From positions 124,001 through 188,000 of the forward strand of contig JBGAPI010000001.1 of the NCBI GenBank assembly GCA_044221335.1: 64,000 nt of DNA, in the 5' to 3' direction. Origin of the DNA: JBGAPI01 sp044221335 (lineage in GTDB: Bacteria > Pseudomonadota > Gammaproteobacteria > Xanthomonadales > Ahniellaceae). Shown here one piece after another: positions 36,529-46,040 of this stretch (its first letter is position 1; every line of letters begins with the position of its first letter). Below the pieces are notes generated by a model, which was given only the letters and a program-made list of their open reading frames with translations, was not told the origin of the DNA and searched no databases. Made by a program: the position numbers and the translations under genes.

Positions 36529-39039
36529 ATGGCCAAGAATCTGCTCATCGTCGAGTCGCCCGCCAAGGCCAAGACGATCAACAAGTACCTCGGCAAGGAC
36601 TTCCAGGTCCTGGCCTCGTATGGCCACGTCCGCGACCTCGTCCCGCGCGAAGGTGCAGTCGACCCCGGGCGCGACTTCGCGATGCGCTACGACCTCATCG
36701 ACAAGAACGAGCGGCACGTCGAGGCGATCGCCACGGCAGCGAAGAAGGCCGACAACCTCTATCTCGCGACCGACTTGGATCGCGAAGGCGAGGCGATCTC
36801 CTGGCACCTGTCGGAGATCCTGAAGGAGCGCGGCCTGCTGGAAGGCAAGAACGTGCACCGGGTGGTGTTCTCCGAGATCACCCCGCGGGCCGTCAACGAG
36901 GCGATCGCGCACCCGCGCCGCATCTCCAGCGACATGGTGAACGCGCAGCAGGCCCGCCGTGCGCTCGACTACCTGGTCGGCTTCAACCTCTCCCCGGTGC
37001 TGTGGCGCAAGGTGCAGACCGGACTGTCGGCCGGCCGCGTGCAGTCGCCAGCGCTCCGGATGATCGTCGAGCGCGAGGAAGAGATCGAGGCGTTCAAGAC
37101 CGAGGAATACTGGACCCTGCACGCCGAGTGCGCGCACCGGAGCCAGCCCTTCGAGGCACGCCTCACCCGCTACGACAACGCCAAGGTCGAGCAGTTCAGC
37201 TTCCGCGACGGCAGCGCCGCCGAGGCGGCCCGGCGCGCGATCGTCGACGCCGCGCGCGGCGAACTGGTCGTCTCCGAGGTCGGCAGCAAGCAGCGCCAGC
37301 GCCGCCCGGCGGCCCCCTTCACGACCTCGACGCTGCAGCAGGAGGCCTCGCGCAAGCTCGGATTCTCCACCAGCCGGACGATGCGGATCGCGCAGCAGCT
37401 GTACGAGGGCGTGGCGCTCGGCGGCGAAGGCAGCGTCGGCCTCATCACCTACATGCGTACCGATTCGGTGAACCTGTCGGACGAGGCGATCTCGGACCTG
37501 CGCCGGGTGATCGGCGAGCGCTACGGCGTCGCCACCCTGCCGGGCGCGCCCAACATCTACAAGTCGAAGTCGAAGAACGCCCAGGAGGCGCACGAGGCGA
37601 TCCGCCCGACCTCGGCGCAGTACCACCCGGACAAGGTGTCCGCCTTCCTCAACCCGGACCAGCAGCGCCTCTACGAACTGATCTGGAAGCGCGCGGTGGC
37701 CTCGCAGATGAAGCCCGCGCTGCTGAACACGGTGTCGGTCGACCTCGACGCCGGCCCGAAGCACAGCTTCCGGGTCAGCGGCACCACGGTCATCGAGCCG
37801 GGCTTCCTGGCGGTCTATGAGGAAGGAGTCGACCAGAAGTCCGAGGACGCCGACGACGAGGCGCGCCGGCTGCCGGCGATGGCCAAGGGCGATCGGGTGC
37901 CGCTGGCGCTGGTGCGCACCGACCAGCACTTCACCGAGCCGCCGCCGCGCTACTCCGAGGCGTCCCTGGTGAAGGCGCTGGAGGAATACGGCATCGGCCG
38001 GCCGTCGACCTACGCCAGCATCATCCAGGTCCTGCTGTCACGCGAATACGTGATGCTCGACAACCGCCGCTTCCGCCCGACCGATGTCGGCCGCGTGGTG
38101 GCGAAGTTCCTCTCCAAGCACTTCACCCAGTACGTCGACTACGACTTCACCGCGCGGCTCGAGGACGAGCTCGATGCGGTCAGTCGCGGCGAGGAGGACT
38201 GGGTGCCGCTGATGCGCAAGTTCTGGTCGCCGTTCAAGACACTGGTCGACGACAAGATGGAGTCGGTCAGCTTCGACGACGCCAAGGCTGCGCGCGTGCT
38301 CGGCAACGATCCCGTCAGCGGGCGCCCGGTGTCGGTGCGCCTCGGCCGCTTCGGGCCGTTCGCGCAGCTCGGCAACAAGGAGGACGAGGTCAAGCAGAAG
38401 TTCGCCTCGCTGCGTCCGGGCCAGTCGCTCGCCACCATCACGCTGGCGGAGGCGGTGGAGCTGTTCAAGCTGCCGCGCGATCTCGGCACGCATGCCGACG
38501 GCCAGACGATCACCGTCGGCGTCGGCCGCTTCGGTCCCTTCGTCAAGCACGGCACGACCTACGCGTCGCTGCGGGCGGAGGACGACCCCTACACCATCGA
38601 TCTCGCCCACGCGCTGGAGCTGCTCCGCGCCAAGGCCGAGGCGGCGGCGAACCGCATCATCCAGAGCTTCGACGACGGTGCGATCGAAGTGCTGAACGGC
38701 CGCTACGGTCCCTACATCACCGACGGCAGCAAGAATGCCCGCATCCCGAAGGACCGCGAGCCGAAGTCGCTGACCCGCGACGAATGCGTCGCCCTGCTCG
38801 CCGCGGCCCCGAACCGCCCGGCGCGCGGCGGCGGCCGCTTCGGCCGCGGCAAGGCGGCGGCGAAGAAGGCCCCGGCCAAGCGCGCCGCGGCGAAGGCGCC
38901 GGCCGAGAAGGCCACCGTCGCCAAGAAGGCTCCGGCGAAGAAGGCACCGGCAAAGAAGGCCGCGGCGAAGAAGACCGCCGCGAAGAAGACGGCGGCGAAA
39001 AAGGCGCCGGCCAAGAAGGCGGCCAAGCCGCTGTCGTAG
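36529..39039 (+). CDS. topA: DNA topoisomerase I with Lys/Ala-rich tail
   Basis: 836 residues from ATG 36529 (an in-frame GTG 15 bases upstream gives a less usual N-terminus). Relaxes negative supercoils through a covalent Tyr intermediate. TOPRIM residues are in LLIVESPAKAKTI and TDLDREGEAISWHL; the catalytic Tyr is in LITYMRTDSVNLS. The C-terminal half has GRFGPF repeats but no Cys4 zinc fingers, unlike E. coli TopA. It ends in about 60 residues rich in Lys, Ala and Pro (AKKAPAKKA repeats), similar in character to histone H1-like tails and to the basic tails of mycobacterial TopA. Confidence 0.95.
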   Translation: MAKNLLIVESPAKAKTINKYLGKDFQVLASYGHVRDLVPREGAVDPGRDFAMRYDLIDKNERHVEAIATAAKKADNLYLATDLDREGEAISWHLSEILKERGLLEGKNVHRVVFSEITPRAVNEAIAHPRRISSDMVNAQQARRALDYLVGFNLSPVLWRKVQTGLSAGRVQSPALRMIVEREEEIEAFKTEEYWTLHAECAHRSQPFEARLTRYDNAKVEQFSFRDGSAAEAARRAIVDAARGELVVSEVGSKQRQRRPAAPFTTSTLQQEASRKLGFSTSRTMRIAQQLYEGVALGGEGSVGLITYMRTDSVNLSDEAISDLRRVIGERYGVATLPGAPNIYKSKSKNAQEAHEAIRPTSAQYHPDKVSAFLNPDQQRLYELIWKRAVASQMKPALLNTVSVDLDAGPKHSFRVSGTTVIEPGFLAVYEEGVDQKSEDADDEARRLPAMAKGDRVPLALVRTDQHFTEPPPRYSEASLVKALEEYGIGRPSTYASIIQVLLSREYVMLDNRRFRPTDVGRVVAKFLSKHFTQYVDYDFTARLEDELDAVSRGEEDWVPLMRKFWSPFKTLVDDKMESVSFDDAKAARVLGNDPVSGRPVSVRLGRFGPFAQLGNKEDEVKQKFASLRPGQSLATITLAEAVELFKLPRDLGTHADGQTITVGVGRFGPFVKHGTTYASLRAEDDPYTIDLAHALELLRAKAEAAANRIIQSFDDGAIEVLNGRYGPYITDGSKNARIPKDREPKSLTRDECVALLAAAPNRPARGGGRFGRGKAAAKKAPAKRAAAKAPAEKATVAKKAPAKKAPAKKAAAKKTAAKKTAAKKAPAKKAAKPLS

Positions 39040-39229
39040 AGGCTCCATGCGAAGTCGACGGTGCACGAGGACCGTCGACCATCGCGCGCGATGCAGATTT
39101 CGCGCCCGGATGCGGGAAGGCAGGAACCCCTTGCTCGCCGCAGTGCGGTTCCCGCCGGCGATCGCCGGGTCCTCCTGCGGCGGCGTACTGCGCCCGCCCC
39201 TTCGCCGGAGGACGCCGCATGGCGCCGTC

Positions 39230-40642
39230 CTATTCGAAATTGTCGCGGAGCAGCAGGTCACCGTCTGTCGCGAGCTTCGCCGTGTGCACCCAGCCGTCGA
39301 GGCCCTGGGCGCAGTCGGGAGCGATCGAGCCGACCAGCAGCGTGCTGTCGCCCCAGGACGCGATGTTCGCGAAGCGCTGCGGAGGGCGTTGCCCGGCACC
39401 GCAGGTGGTCGGCTGCGGCAGGAAAGCGAAGCTCGCGGCACCATTGCTGCCGAAGTCACTGGCGACCGCATCGGCCACGCCGGCACCGTCGCCGAGCTTG
39501 ACCACCGCCGCGTAGTAGCCGGCGCTCGCCACGCCGCTGCGCAGGAGCCCCATCGCGAACACGGCCCGGCCGTTGAGCGCACCGGTCGCCGAGGCGCTGC
39601 CGTCGAGGCCGCTCGGGCCGACCGTCTGACCATCGAGCGACGGCGGCGCGGGGAGCGCGAGGTCGACCACCGCATCGCCGCGCACGATCAGCAGCCGCGG
39701 CGAGGCGCCGAAGGCGCTGTTGTCGTTCTTCAGTCCGGCCGCGACCATCACCCCGCCGGAGATCTGGCGGCCCTTGAAGACCCGGTAGGGGAACACGTCG
39801 GCCGGGCCGCTGGCGGACAGCGACACCGGCTGCAGGCTGTTCGGGTCGACCCGCAGCAGGCCCCAGGTGGCGGTGCCGTTGATCATGCCGCCTCCGAGCA
39901 CGCGCACGTCGCCATCGGCGGCGACCCGCGCGCTGGTCAGTTCGGTGCTGGAGAAGCCACCGACGCTGGGCTGGCTGATCGCATCGACCGCGCCGGCCGC
40001 CGCGACCCGCGCGATGAAGCCCTTCGGGTTCTGGCTGTTGGTGTCGAGCACCTGGCCGGTGATCAGCCAGCCGCCGGCCGGTCCCGGGGACACGCCGCGG
40101 GCGCGCACCCGCGGGTAGGGATGCTGGCCGCCGACGATCGGCACCACCATCGCACCGAGATCGTAGAAGCCCGGTCCGCCGAGATAGAAGCCAGGGTCGA
40201 AGCTCCCGGACGAGAGGTCGACCAGGGCCATCACCCCGAGGTCGTAGCTGGCTCCGGTCGAGGTGGCGAACAGCATCGCGCGGTCGTCGGCGGGATCGGC
40301 ATTGCCGACGCCGCTGCAGGAGATCGCGCTGTGCGCGGGATCCAGCGCCGCACCCAGAGCCAGCTCGGCGATGCCATCGCCGGAGAAGTTGCGGTTGATG
40401 CCCCCCTCGGCCAGCAGTCGCAGGATCACCAGCCGGGAGCCGGCCGGCCGGTAGCCGAGGACGCTGACGCTGCCGTCGGCGTGCGGGCAGCTGCCGAGGC
40501 CCTCGACATAGCCGCCGAGGACGCTCAGGGCCTGCTGGCCGGTGTCGCCGTAGCTGGCGTCGAGGGGGTTGGCGGCGAGCGCCGGGGCGACGGCGGCGAG
40601 CAGCAGCGCGGCGCTCGCGGCGAGACGGGAACCGAGGTTCAT
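39230..40642 (-). CDS. secreted delta-60-repeat-like protein with DNFE C-terminal tail
   Basis: 470 residues from ATG 40642. Signal peptide to about residue 24 (LLLAAVAPALAAN). Repeated stretches such as DASYGDTGQQALSV and GGINRNFSGDGIAELAL resemble delta-60 (beta-propeller) repeats. It ends in LLRDNFE, resembling the DGFE end of the beta-helix protein at 9478-11016. Likely extracellular or surface-exposed; function unknown. The ~190 bases between topA and this gene contain only a stem (GTCGACGGT / ACCGTCGAC) and no ORF of note. Confidence 0.68.
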   Translation of the reverse strand: MNLGSRLAASAALLLAAVAPALAANPLDASYGDTGQQALSVLGGYVEGLGSCPHADGSVSVLGYRPAGSRLVILRLLAEGGINRNFSGDGIAELALGAALDPAHSAISCSGVGNADPADDRAMLFATSTGASYDLGVMALVDLSSGSFDPGFYLGGPGFYDLGAMVVPIVGGQHPYPRVRARGVSPGPAGGWLITGQVLDTNSQNPKGFIARVAAAGAVDAISQPSVGGFSSTELTSARVAADGDVRVLGGGMINGTATWGLLRVDPNSLQPVSLSASGPADVFPYRVFKGRQISGGVMVAAGLKNDNSAFGASPRLLIVRGDAVVDLALPAPPSLDGQTVGPSGLDGSASATGALNGRAVFAMGLLRSGVASAGYYAAVVKLGDGAGVADAVASDFGSNGAASFAFLPQPTTCGAGQRPPQRFANIASWGDSTLLVGSIAPDCAQGLDGWVHTAKLATDGDLLLRDNFE

Positions 40643-40828
40643 GGACTGCGATCGGCAACGGACGAGAATTCGCTGTAACGCGAATCGTCCCGGCTGCGGA
40701 TCACGCGGAGCGCGGGGGCGGGTCTGAATCGGTGGGTCGACGAACATGGCGCGGCCTCGGAATGGGGTTCTCCCACTCCATGCGCAGAACGACCGCGAAT
40801 TCTCCGGCGCCGCCTTCGTACCGCTCGC

Positions 40829-41422
40829 TCAGTGGACGTGCAGCCAGACCATCGGATCCATCCCGATCAGCCAGGGATGCAGGAGGTGCGCGAAGACGCC
40901 CCACGCGATGGTGCCGCCGATCACCACCAGGGCATCGCCCCGGATCGTCCCGGCGCGATAGGCAACGCCTTCGCGGCGATCCCGGCGGCGCGAATTCGCG
41001 AAGGCCACGATCGCCCACAGCAGGAATCCACCGAACAGCAGCACGTCGCCGAGCCGGCCGTTGCAGAGCAGGTGCGCGATCGCCCACAGCTTGGTTCCCG
41101 CCAGCATCGGGTGACCGAGCCAGGCCTTCAGGTGATTGCCCGGGACCTTCGACGCGGCGAGCAGCCAGAACGCCGGCAGTGTGAGCCCGATGGTGGCGTG
41201 GTAGCTCCACAGCGGCGGGTCGAACAGCACCGTCGGGGCGGTCCGCGACTGGCCGTAGCCGACGACGATCAGCGCGAATCCGACGAGCGACACGCCGGTG
41301 TAGGCGAGCTTCCAGGTCTTCTCGCCGAACGCGGCGAGCTTCTGCGCCCGCCAGCCGTCGGCGACGATGCGGGTACTGTGGATGCCGAGAAACAGGACCA
41401 ATCCGAGGACCAGCAGGATCAT
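40829..41422 (-). CDS. NnrU-family membrane protein
   Basis: 197 residues with five or six membrane helices; LGIHSTRIVADGWR and GHPMLAGTKLWAIAHLLCNG are characteristic of the NnrU family. NnrU was first linked to nitric-oxide metabolism but the family is wider and related to isoprenylcysteine methyltransferase-like proteins. No denitrification gene is nearby. Confidence 0.87.
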   Translation of the reverse strand: MILLVLGLVLFLGIHSTRIVADGWRAQKLAAFGEKTWKLAYTGVSLVGFALIVVGYGQSRTAPTVLFDPPLWSYHATIGLTLPAFWLLAASKVPGNHLKAWLGHPMLAGTKLWAIAHLLCNGRLGDVLLFGGFLLWAIVAFANSRRRDRREGVAYRAGTIRGDALVVIGGTIAWGVFAHLLHPWLIGMDPMVWLHVH

Positions 41423-41576
41423 GGGGCCACCTCCTCGGCGAGTATCGCATCCGGGGATGCGGATGCACGGCGCTCGGCGGCGTTCGCCGCGTGCTTCGCC
41501 TCTGACCGCGCATTGCGAACGTCCATCGAGCTCGACGAAGATGGACCACCCGACGCTTCCACGGAAACCCCTCGTC

Positions 41577-42221
41577 ATGCGTTCGCTGCGCATCGTCCGC
41601 CTGGCCGTCGTCGCCGCCCTGGTGCTGCTCACCGGTGCCTGCGAACGCGCGCCGGAGCTGACCGCGGCCGAGGCCATCGCCAAGGTCGAATCCCACGCGG
41701 AGTGGATGACTGACGCCAATGCCTGCCCGTCGGTCTTCATGCAGCGGCCGGAGGCCGTGAACCTGTCCCGGATGTCCTACTGCGAGGAGGGCCAGCTCGG
41801 CGCCTGCCTGCACTCCTGCGAGACCGGCATCGCCAGCGCCTGCTACTGGCTCGCGCAGGATCTGCAGCCGAACGACGCGGATCAGCACGCCGTCAATGCC
41901 CTGTTCCAGCGTTCCTGCAAACTCGGCGTCGCCTCGGGCTGCACGAATCGAGCCGCCTACGACGTCCGTTTCCACGCCGACGACCGGCAGCGGCGAGGCT
42001 GCGGCGCGAAGACCTTCGAGCGCGCGTGCAAGCTCGGCGACCCCTGGGGCTGCAGCATGTACGGCATGGACTATCTGCAAGGCTTCGTCCCCGACGGCAG
42101 TCGCGAGAAGACCCTGGCGGCACTCGCGCACAGCTGCGACCTCGGTGACGACGATCCGGCCTGCGTGAACGGCCGTGCGATTCGCGAGCGCGTCATCGCG
42201 AGCGGTGGCGGCGACCGCTGA
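41577..42221 (+). CDS. Sel1-like repeat lipoprotein
   Basis: 214 residues from ATG 41577. A signal peptide ends in the lipobox LLTGAC. After it lie Sel1-like helical repeats (FQRSCKLGVASGC, FERACKLGDPWGCSMYG, LAHSCDLGDDDPAC), each with Cys pairs that could form disulfides. Such lipoproteins mediate protein contacts at the outer membrane. The next gene starts two bases after its stop. Confidence 0.72.
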   Translation: MRSLRIVRLAVVAALVLLTGACERAPELTAAEAIAKVESHAEWMTDANACPSVFMQRPEAVNLSRMSYCEEGQLGACLHSCETGIASACYWLAQDLQPNDADQHAVNALFQRSCKLGVASGCTNRAAYDVRFHADDRQRRGCGAKTFERACKLGDPWGCSMYGMDYLQGFVPDGSREKTLAALAHSCDLGDDDPACVNGRAIRERVIASGGGDR

Positions 42222-42223
42222 CC

Positions 42224-42748
42224 GTGCACCTCCGAGCCGCCCGCGGTTCCGATGCCGAGGCGCTGGTGCTCCTGCACCACCGCGCCGTGCACGCGGTCGC
42301 CCCCGGCACGTATCCGTCGGCGATCCTGGAATCGTGGTCGCCGCCGCCCGGTCCGGTCCGATTTGCCTGGATGGCGGAGCGGATCGCCGATCCCGGCAAC
42401 GCGGTGCTGGTCGCCGAGATCGACGGCACGATCGCGGGATTCGTGTTCGCCGCCCCGGCGTCCGGCTGGATCCGAGCGCTCTACGTCGATCCCGGCTACG
42501 CACGGAATGGCGTCGGCCAAGAGTTGCTGGGCGCCGCGGAGGTGAGACTGCGCGCGGCGGCGAGTCCCCGCGCGGGGCTCAACGCGTCGTTGAACGCGGT
42601 CGCGTTCTACGAGGCGCAGGGCTACCGGGTGATCGAGGCGACGACCCAGGAGCTCCACGACGGGAGCCGGATGGACTGCCTCGCGATGGACAAGGATCTG
42701 ACCTCCGGACCGGCAGTGACGGAACGGACCGCAGGAGGGTCACGATGA
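42224..42748 (+). CDS. GNAT-family N-acetyltransferase
   Basis: 174 residues from a GTG start. The acetyl-CoA loop is WIRALYVDPGYARNGVGQEL, with the expected R-x-G-x-G spacing slightly altered, and a later NAVAFYEAQGYRV motif is typical of GNATs. It overlaps the next gene by four bases. The acceptor substrate is unknown. Confidence 0.88.
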   Translation: MHLRAARGSDAEALVLLHHRAVHAVAPGTYPSAILESWSPPPGPVRFAWMAERIADPGNAVLVAEIDGTIAGFVFAAPASGWIRALYVDPGYARNGVGQELLGAAEVRLRAAASPRAGLNASLNAVAFYEAQGYRVIEATTQELHDGSRMDCLAMDKDLTSGPAVTERTAGGSR

Positions 42749-43620
42749 GGCTGGTGATGGCGTCCTGCGCCAAGCTGCAGCAGATCGACCCGCAGCCGGT
42801 GTGGGCCGAGATCCGCGACCTCCGCCCGGACGTCCTGCTGCTGCTCGGCGACACCGTCTACCTCGACCACGACCGCCATGACGATCCGGCGGCGCTCGCC
42901 GCCGAGCTGCGCCAGCTGTACGCCGCGCAGTTCGCCGACCCCCACTTCGCCGCGCTCCGCGCCGACCTCGTCGCCCGCGGCGCGACGCTGCTCGCGATCT
43001 ACGACGACCACGACTTCCTCGGCAACAACCGCTGCGGCGCCGACGAGGCGCCGGCGCTGCGCGAGGCGGCGCGCGCCGAGTTCGTGCGTGCCTTCGGCGT
43101 CACGACCGACGACGGCGAGGTCTACCGCTCGTTCCACTCGGAGCGGGTCGACGTCGTCGTGCTCGACCTGCGGTTCCATCGCAGTGCGCCGGAACTGTCC
43201 AGCAGCGACGCCGACGCCGTGCTCGGCGCGCGCCAGTGGCAGTGGCTGGAGCGCACGCTCGCGGCCGCCCGCGCGCCCTACGTCGCCATCGCCAGCTCGA
43301 TCAACTTCCACGCCTTCAGCGCCGAGTGCTGGGAGCACTACCCGGCCGCCTTCGAGCGGCTGCGGCGTCTGCTGCTCGCGCATCCGAGCCGCTGCCTGGT
43401 CCTGTCCGGCGACATCCACCGCAACGCGCTGTACGACGACAGCGGCGTGATCGAGGTCGTCAGCTCCGGCGTGGCGAAGCGCGGGATGGTGTTCGGGGTG
43501 CTCCGGCAGAACTACGGCGTGCTCGACTTCGGACCCGATGCGCTGCACATCGACCTGCGCGGCCTGCGCCAGGGCCTGCGTTTCGACCTGTCGCTGCCGC
43601 GCGACGCCTGGCATCTCTAG
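42745..43620 (+). CDS. PhoD-like metallophosphatase
   Basis: 291 residues; a strong AGGAGGG site lies 6 bases upstream of the ATG. Metallophosphoesterase motifs: LLLLGDTVYLDHD, YDDHDFLGNN and LVLSGDIHRN, as in the alkaline phosphatase D/PhoD-like superfamily. No signal peptide, so a cytoplasmic phosphodiesterase or phosphatase is more likely than a secreted phosphatase. It is coupled to the GNAT gene. Confidence 0.82.
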   Translation: MRLVMASCAKLQQIDPQPVWAEIRDLRPDVLLLLGDTVYLDHDRHDDPAALAAELRQLYAAQFADPHFAALRADLVARGATLLAIYDDHDFLGNNRCGADEAPALREAARAEFVRAFGVTTDDGEVYRSFHSERVDVVVLDLRFHRSAPELSSSDADAVLGARQWQWLERTLAAARAPYVAIASSINFHAFSAECWEHYPAAFERLRRLLLAHPSRCLVLSGDIHRNALYDDSGVIEVVSSGVAKRGMVFGVLRQNYGVLDFGPDALHIDLRGLRQGLRFDLSLPRDAWHL

Positions 43621-43664
43621 GGGTCGGCTGCGACGGCCCGCCGATCCTGCGCTACTGTGGCGCG

Positions 43665-43961
43665 ATGAAACCCCTCGTCTTCGCGCTCGCCGGCGTCGGC
43701 TTCTCGGTGATGCTCGCACTGTTCGTCGCGGTGGTGCTCGCCGTCGGCAGCGGCAAGTCGATCGCCGCCGGCGAGGCGGCGGCCGTCAGCGCCGGAGTGT
43801 TCGACCTCCTCCTCTGGGTCGGCGCCGGAGTCGCCTACGCGTTGCTGTTGCGCCCGCTGGCGATCGGGCCGCGGATCGCGTGGACCTGTGGTTTCCAGCT
43901 CAGCAATCTGCTGGGGCTGGCCTGCGCATTCCTGCTGACGCTGGTGCTGCTCAACCGCTAG
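43665..43961 (+). CDS. small membrane protein, unknown
   Basis: 98 residues with three hydrophobic helices (about 4-28, 45-66, 75-96). No recognisable family. It lies 44 bases after the PhoD-like gene. Confidence 0.55.
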   Translation: MKPLVFALAGVGFSVMLALFVAVVLAVGSGKSIAAGEAAAVSAGVFDLLLWVGAGVAYALLLRPLAIGPRIAWTCGFQLSNLLGLACAFLLTLVLLNR

Positions 43962-43980
43962 AGAATCCCCGGGAGAGACC

Positions 43981-44220
43981 ATGAACGAGAGCCGGATGCC
44001 GCGCTGCGAGGGCTGCGGCGAGGCCCTGCCGGAAGGGCTGGCGCTCGGCGCGGCGGAAGTCGCGCGCCGGCAGGCGGCAGAGGCAGCCGATGACGACGCG
44101 GCGCGGGCACGTCGGCGCCCGCGCCGCACTCCCGGCAGAGACGGCGGCGCATTCCCCGACCTCGTCGATGGGTCCGGCGACGACAAGCTCGGCGGTTCCG
44201 ATTCCTCCGATCCGGGTTGA
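43981..44220 (+). CDS. small hypothetical protein with CxxC
   Basis: 79 residues; a GGGAGA site precedes the ATG. Begins with a CEGCG motif, then a charged Arg/Asp-rich region with a low-complexity tail. It may be real but could be spurious in such GC-rich DNA. The following 290 bases hold no supported gene. Confidence 0.4.
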   Translation: MNESRMPRCEGCGEALPEGLALGAAEVARRQAAEAADDDAARARRRPRRTPGRDGGAFPDLVDGSGDDKLGGSDSSDPG

Positions 44221-44512
44221 GCCGTGCGGAGGGCACCGCGCTCGCCAGCGCCAGACGCGCGGGGCGGTCGCGAGGAGAGAAACGGCTCCCGCCCGCGTCC
44301 CTACGTCGGGCCGAACGGCAGCGGGATGACCTCGCCTGCCTTGCGATCCAGGGACGGATCGGCGTCGGGAAGGACCATGGAGGGCCTCCCCGACGCCCCT
44401 GCGGGGCGGCGGTGGGACCCTGGAAGGGGATGGCGGGCGTCCGGTCGTCCGCCATGATCCACCGCCGCTCCCGGCCCTGTTCCGGCCCCGCTACGTCGAC
44501 GAGGAGACGCCC

Positions 44513-45292
44513 ATGGCTCGCACGACCCGAACCGCTGCACGCAGCTACGGCTGGCGGCCCGACCTGCCGGACATGCGCGACCGCGCCTATACCGCACCGC
44601 TCGGCGTGCTGAAGGGCCTGCCGCAGAAGGTCGACCTCCGGCCGCACGGGCCGCCGGTGGTGAACCAGGGACGGATCAACAGCTGCACCGGCAACGCGAT
44701 CGCCGCGGCGCACTACTTCGACCAGATCAAGCAGAAGGTCGCGAAGCCGTTCCAGCCCTCGCGGCTGTTCATCTACTACAACGAGCGCCTGGCCGAGGGC
44801 TCGGCGAAGTTCGATGCCGGCGCCTACATCCGCGACGGCTTCAAGGCGATCGGCAAGGAGGGGGTCTGTCCCGAGACGACCTGGCCCTACGACCCGGCCA
44901 AGGTGCTGAAGCGTCCGGTCGCGGCCGCCTACAAGCAGGCGCTCGCCCATCAGGCGATCTCCTACATGCGGGTGCAGCAGACCTTGGGCCAGCTGAAAGG
45001 CTGCCTCGCCGACGGCTATCCCTTCGTGTTCGGCTTCACCGTCTACTCGAGCTTCGAGTCCGACGAGGTGGCGAAGACCGGCGTGGTGCCGCTGCCGACC
45101 CATGGCGACAAGTCCATCGGCGGCCACGCGGTGATGGCGATGGGCTACGACGACCATCGCCAGCGCTTCATCGTGCAGAACTCCTGGGGGCGCGACTGGG
45201 GCGTGAAGGGCTTCTTCTACATGCCCTACAGCTACCTCACCGACTCCGACCTCGCCGCCGACTTCTGGACGATGCGGACCGTGGAAGCGTAG
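44513..45292 (+). CDS. C1-family (papain-like) cysteine peptidase
   Basis: 259 residues; a GAGGAG site precedes the ATG. Active-site residues: the Gln/Cys pair in NQGRINSCTGNA, His in IGGHAVMAMGY and Asn in VQNSWGRDWG. An N-terminal segment (SYGWRPDLPDMRDR) is the usual start of the bacterial C1 branch. No signal peptide, so the enzyme is intracellular or exported by a non-classical route. No inhibitor or substrate gene is adjacent. Confidence 0.88.
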   Translation: MARTTRTAARSYGWRPDLPDMRDRAYTAPLGVLKGLPQKVDLRPHGPPVVNQGRINSCTGNAIAAAHYFDQIKQKVAKPFQPSRLFIYYNERLAEGSAKFDAGAYIRDGFKAIGKEGVCPETTWPYDPAKVLKRPVAAAYKQALAHQAISYMRVQQTLGQLKGCLADGYPFVFGFTVYSSFESDEVAKTGVVPLPTHGDKSIGGHAVMAMGYDDHRQRFIVQNSWGRDWGVKGFFYMPYSYLTDSDLAADFWTMRTVEA

Positions 45293-45311
45293 CGGGCGTC
45301 CCGGACACACC

Positions 45312-45481
45312 TCCGTAGGACCCGCCCCGCGGCCATCGCGAGGCGCGTCGCAAGGACTTCCGCCTGCGGCGAGGAGCGAACGTAGGGCGCGCACTGCGCG
45401 CCGTCGCGAGGCGCTTCGCAGGGACTTCCGCTGTCGACGAGGAGCAGTCGCAGGGCGGGCACTGCCCGCCGACGCGGGGCG
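45312..45481. repeat. tandem 68-bp REP-containing units (left of cupin gene)
   Basis: Two tandem units (45336-45403 and 45404-45471) begin TCGCGAGGCGCxTCGCA and include GGACTTCCGC, GACGAGGAGC-type and GGGCGxGCACTGCxCGCC segments. The same 68-bp unit occurs inverted at 46250-46420, on the other side of the cupin gene. Confidence 0.75.
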
Positions 45482-45527
45482 CATCATCGACAGGTCGCTC
45501 GACAGGCCCATGACTCCTTGCGCGACG

Positions 45528-46040
45528 CTATCGGGTAAGGCGTGGTTGCGGTGGCGTGATGTACCTGGCCGGCTCCAGACCACGCTCGCGGATGAGGTGG
45601 TCGATCAACAGCACGATGGAGTTGGCATCCAGCATGCCAACATGATTTCCATCCTGGTCGAAGTTGATATTGGAGCCGCTGACGACCATCAGCGTCTCCG
45701 TCGGCTCCTTGTTGTCGGCGGGGACGCTGAAGGTGTGAATCGAACTCCCCGGCTCATACAAGTAGCTGCCCGCAGTCTGCGGTTGATCCGGATATTCGAC
45801 ATAGTTCCATCGGCCCGACAGGTTCCACAGATGCACAGTACCCGTGTGGTAGTGGGTGGGCAGGACCACGCCCGGATGGAACACGACACGCAATACCCAA
45901 ACGCCGTTGTGAGAGTCCAGGAACAACGGCTGGACATCGACACCGGGAATTCCAGGAACAGCGTCCTTGTATATGGGCAAGTCGCGCGAGTTCAGGGTCA
46001 GGAGAGATTCGTGACTGTTGGCTAGGAATGGCAGGGCCAT
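45528..46040 (-). CDS. cupin, 2,4'-dihydroxyacetophenone dioxygenase-like
   Basis: 170 residues from ATG 46040 (AAGGA upstream). Cupin motif THYHTGTVHLWNLSGRW with later EPGSSIHTF, both typical of the 2,4'-dihydroxyacetophenone dioxygenase-like/ChrR-like cupins. Metal-dependent oxygenase is possible but the substrate is unknown. The base composition looks lower in GC than its neighbours, and the gene is enclosed by inverted 68-bp repeats, so acquisition or transposition is suspected. Confidence 0.78.
   Translation of the reverse strand: MALPFLANSHESLLTLNSRDLPIYKDAVPGIPGVDVQPLFLDSHNGVWVLRVVFHPGVVLPTHYHTGTVHLWNLSGRWNYVEYPDQPQTAGSYLYEPGSSIHTFSVPADNKEPTETLMVVSGSNINFDQDGNHVGMLDANSIVLLIDHLIRERGLEPARYITPPQPRLTR

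Noticed and set aside
44224..44457. Small plus-strand ORF of 77 codons
   Set aside because: No ribosome site, Arg/Gly/Pro-rich shadow-like composition, no partner gene.
45510..46025. Plus-strand ORF across the cupin gene
   Set aside because: Antisense; the minus-strand cupin has clear family motifs and a ribosome site.
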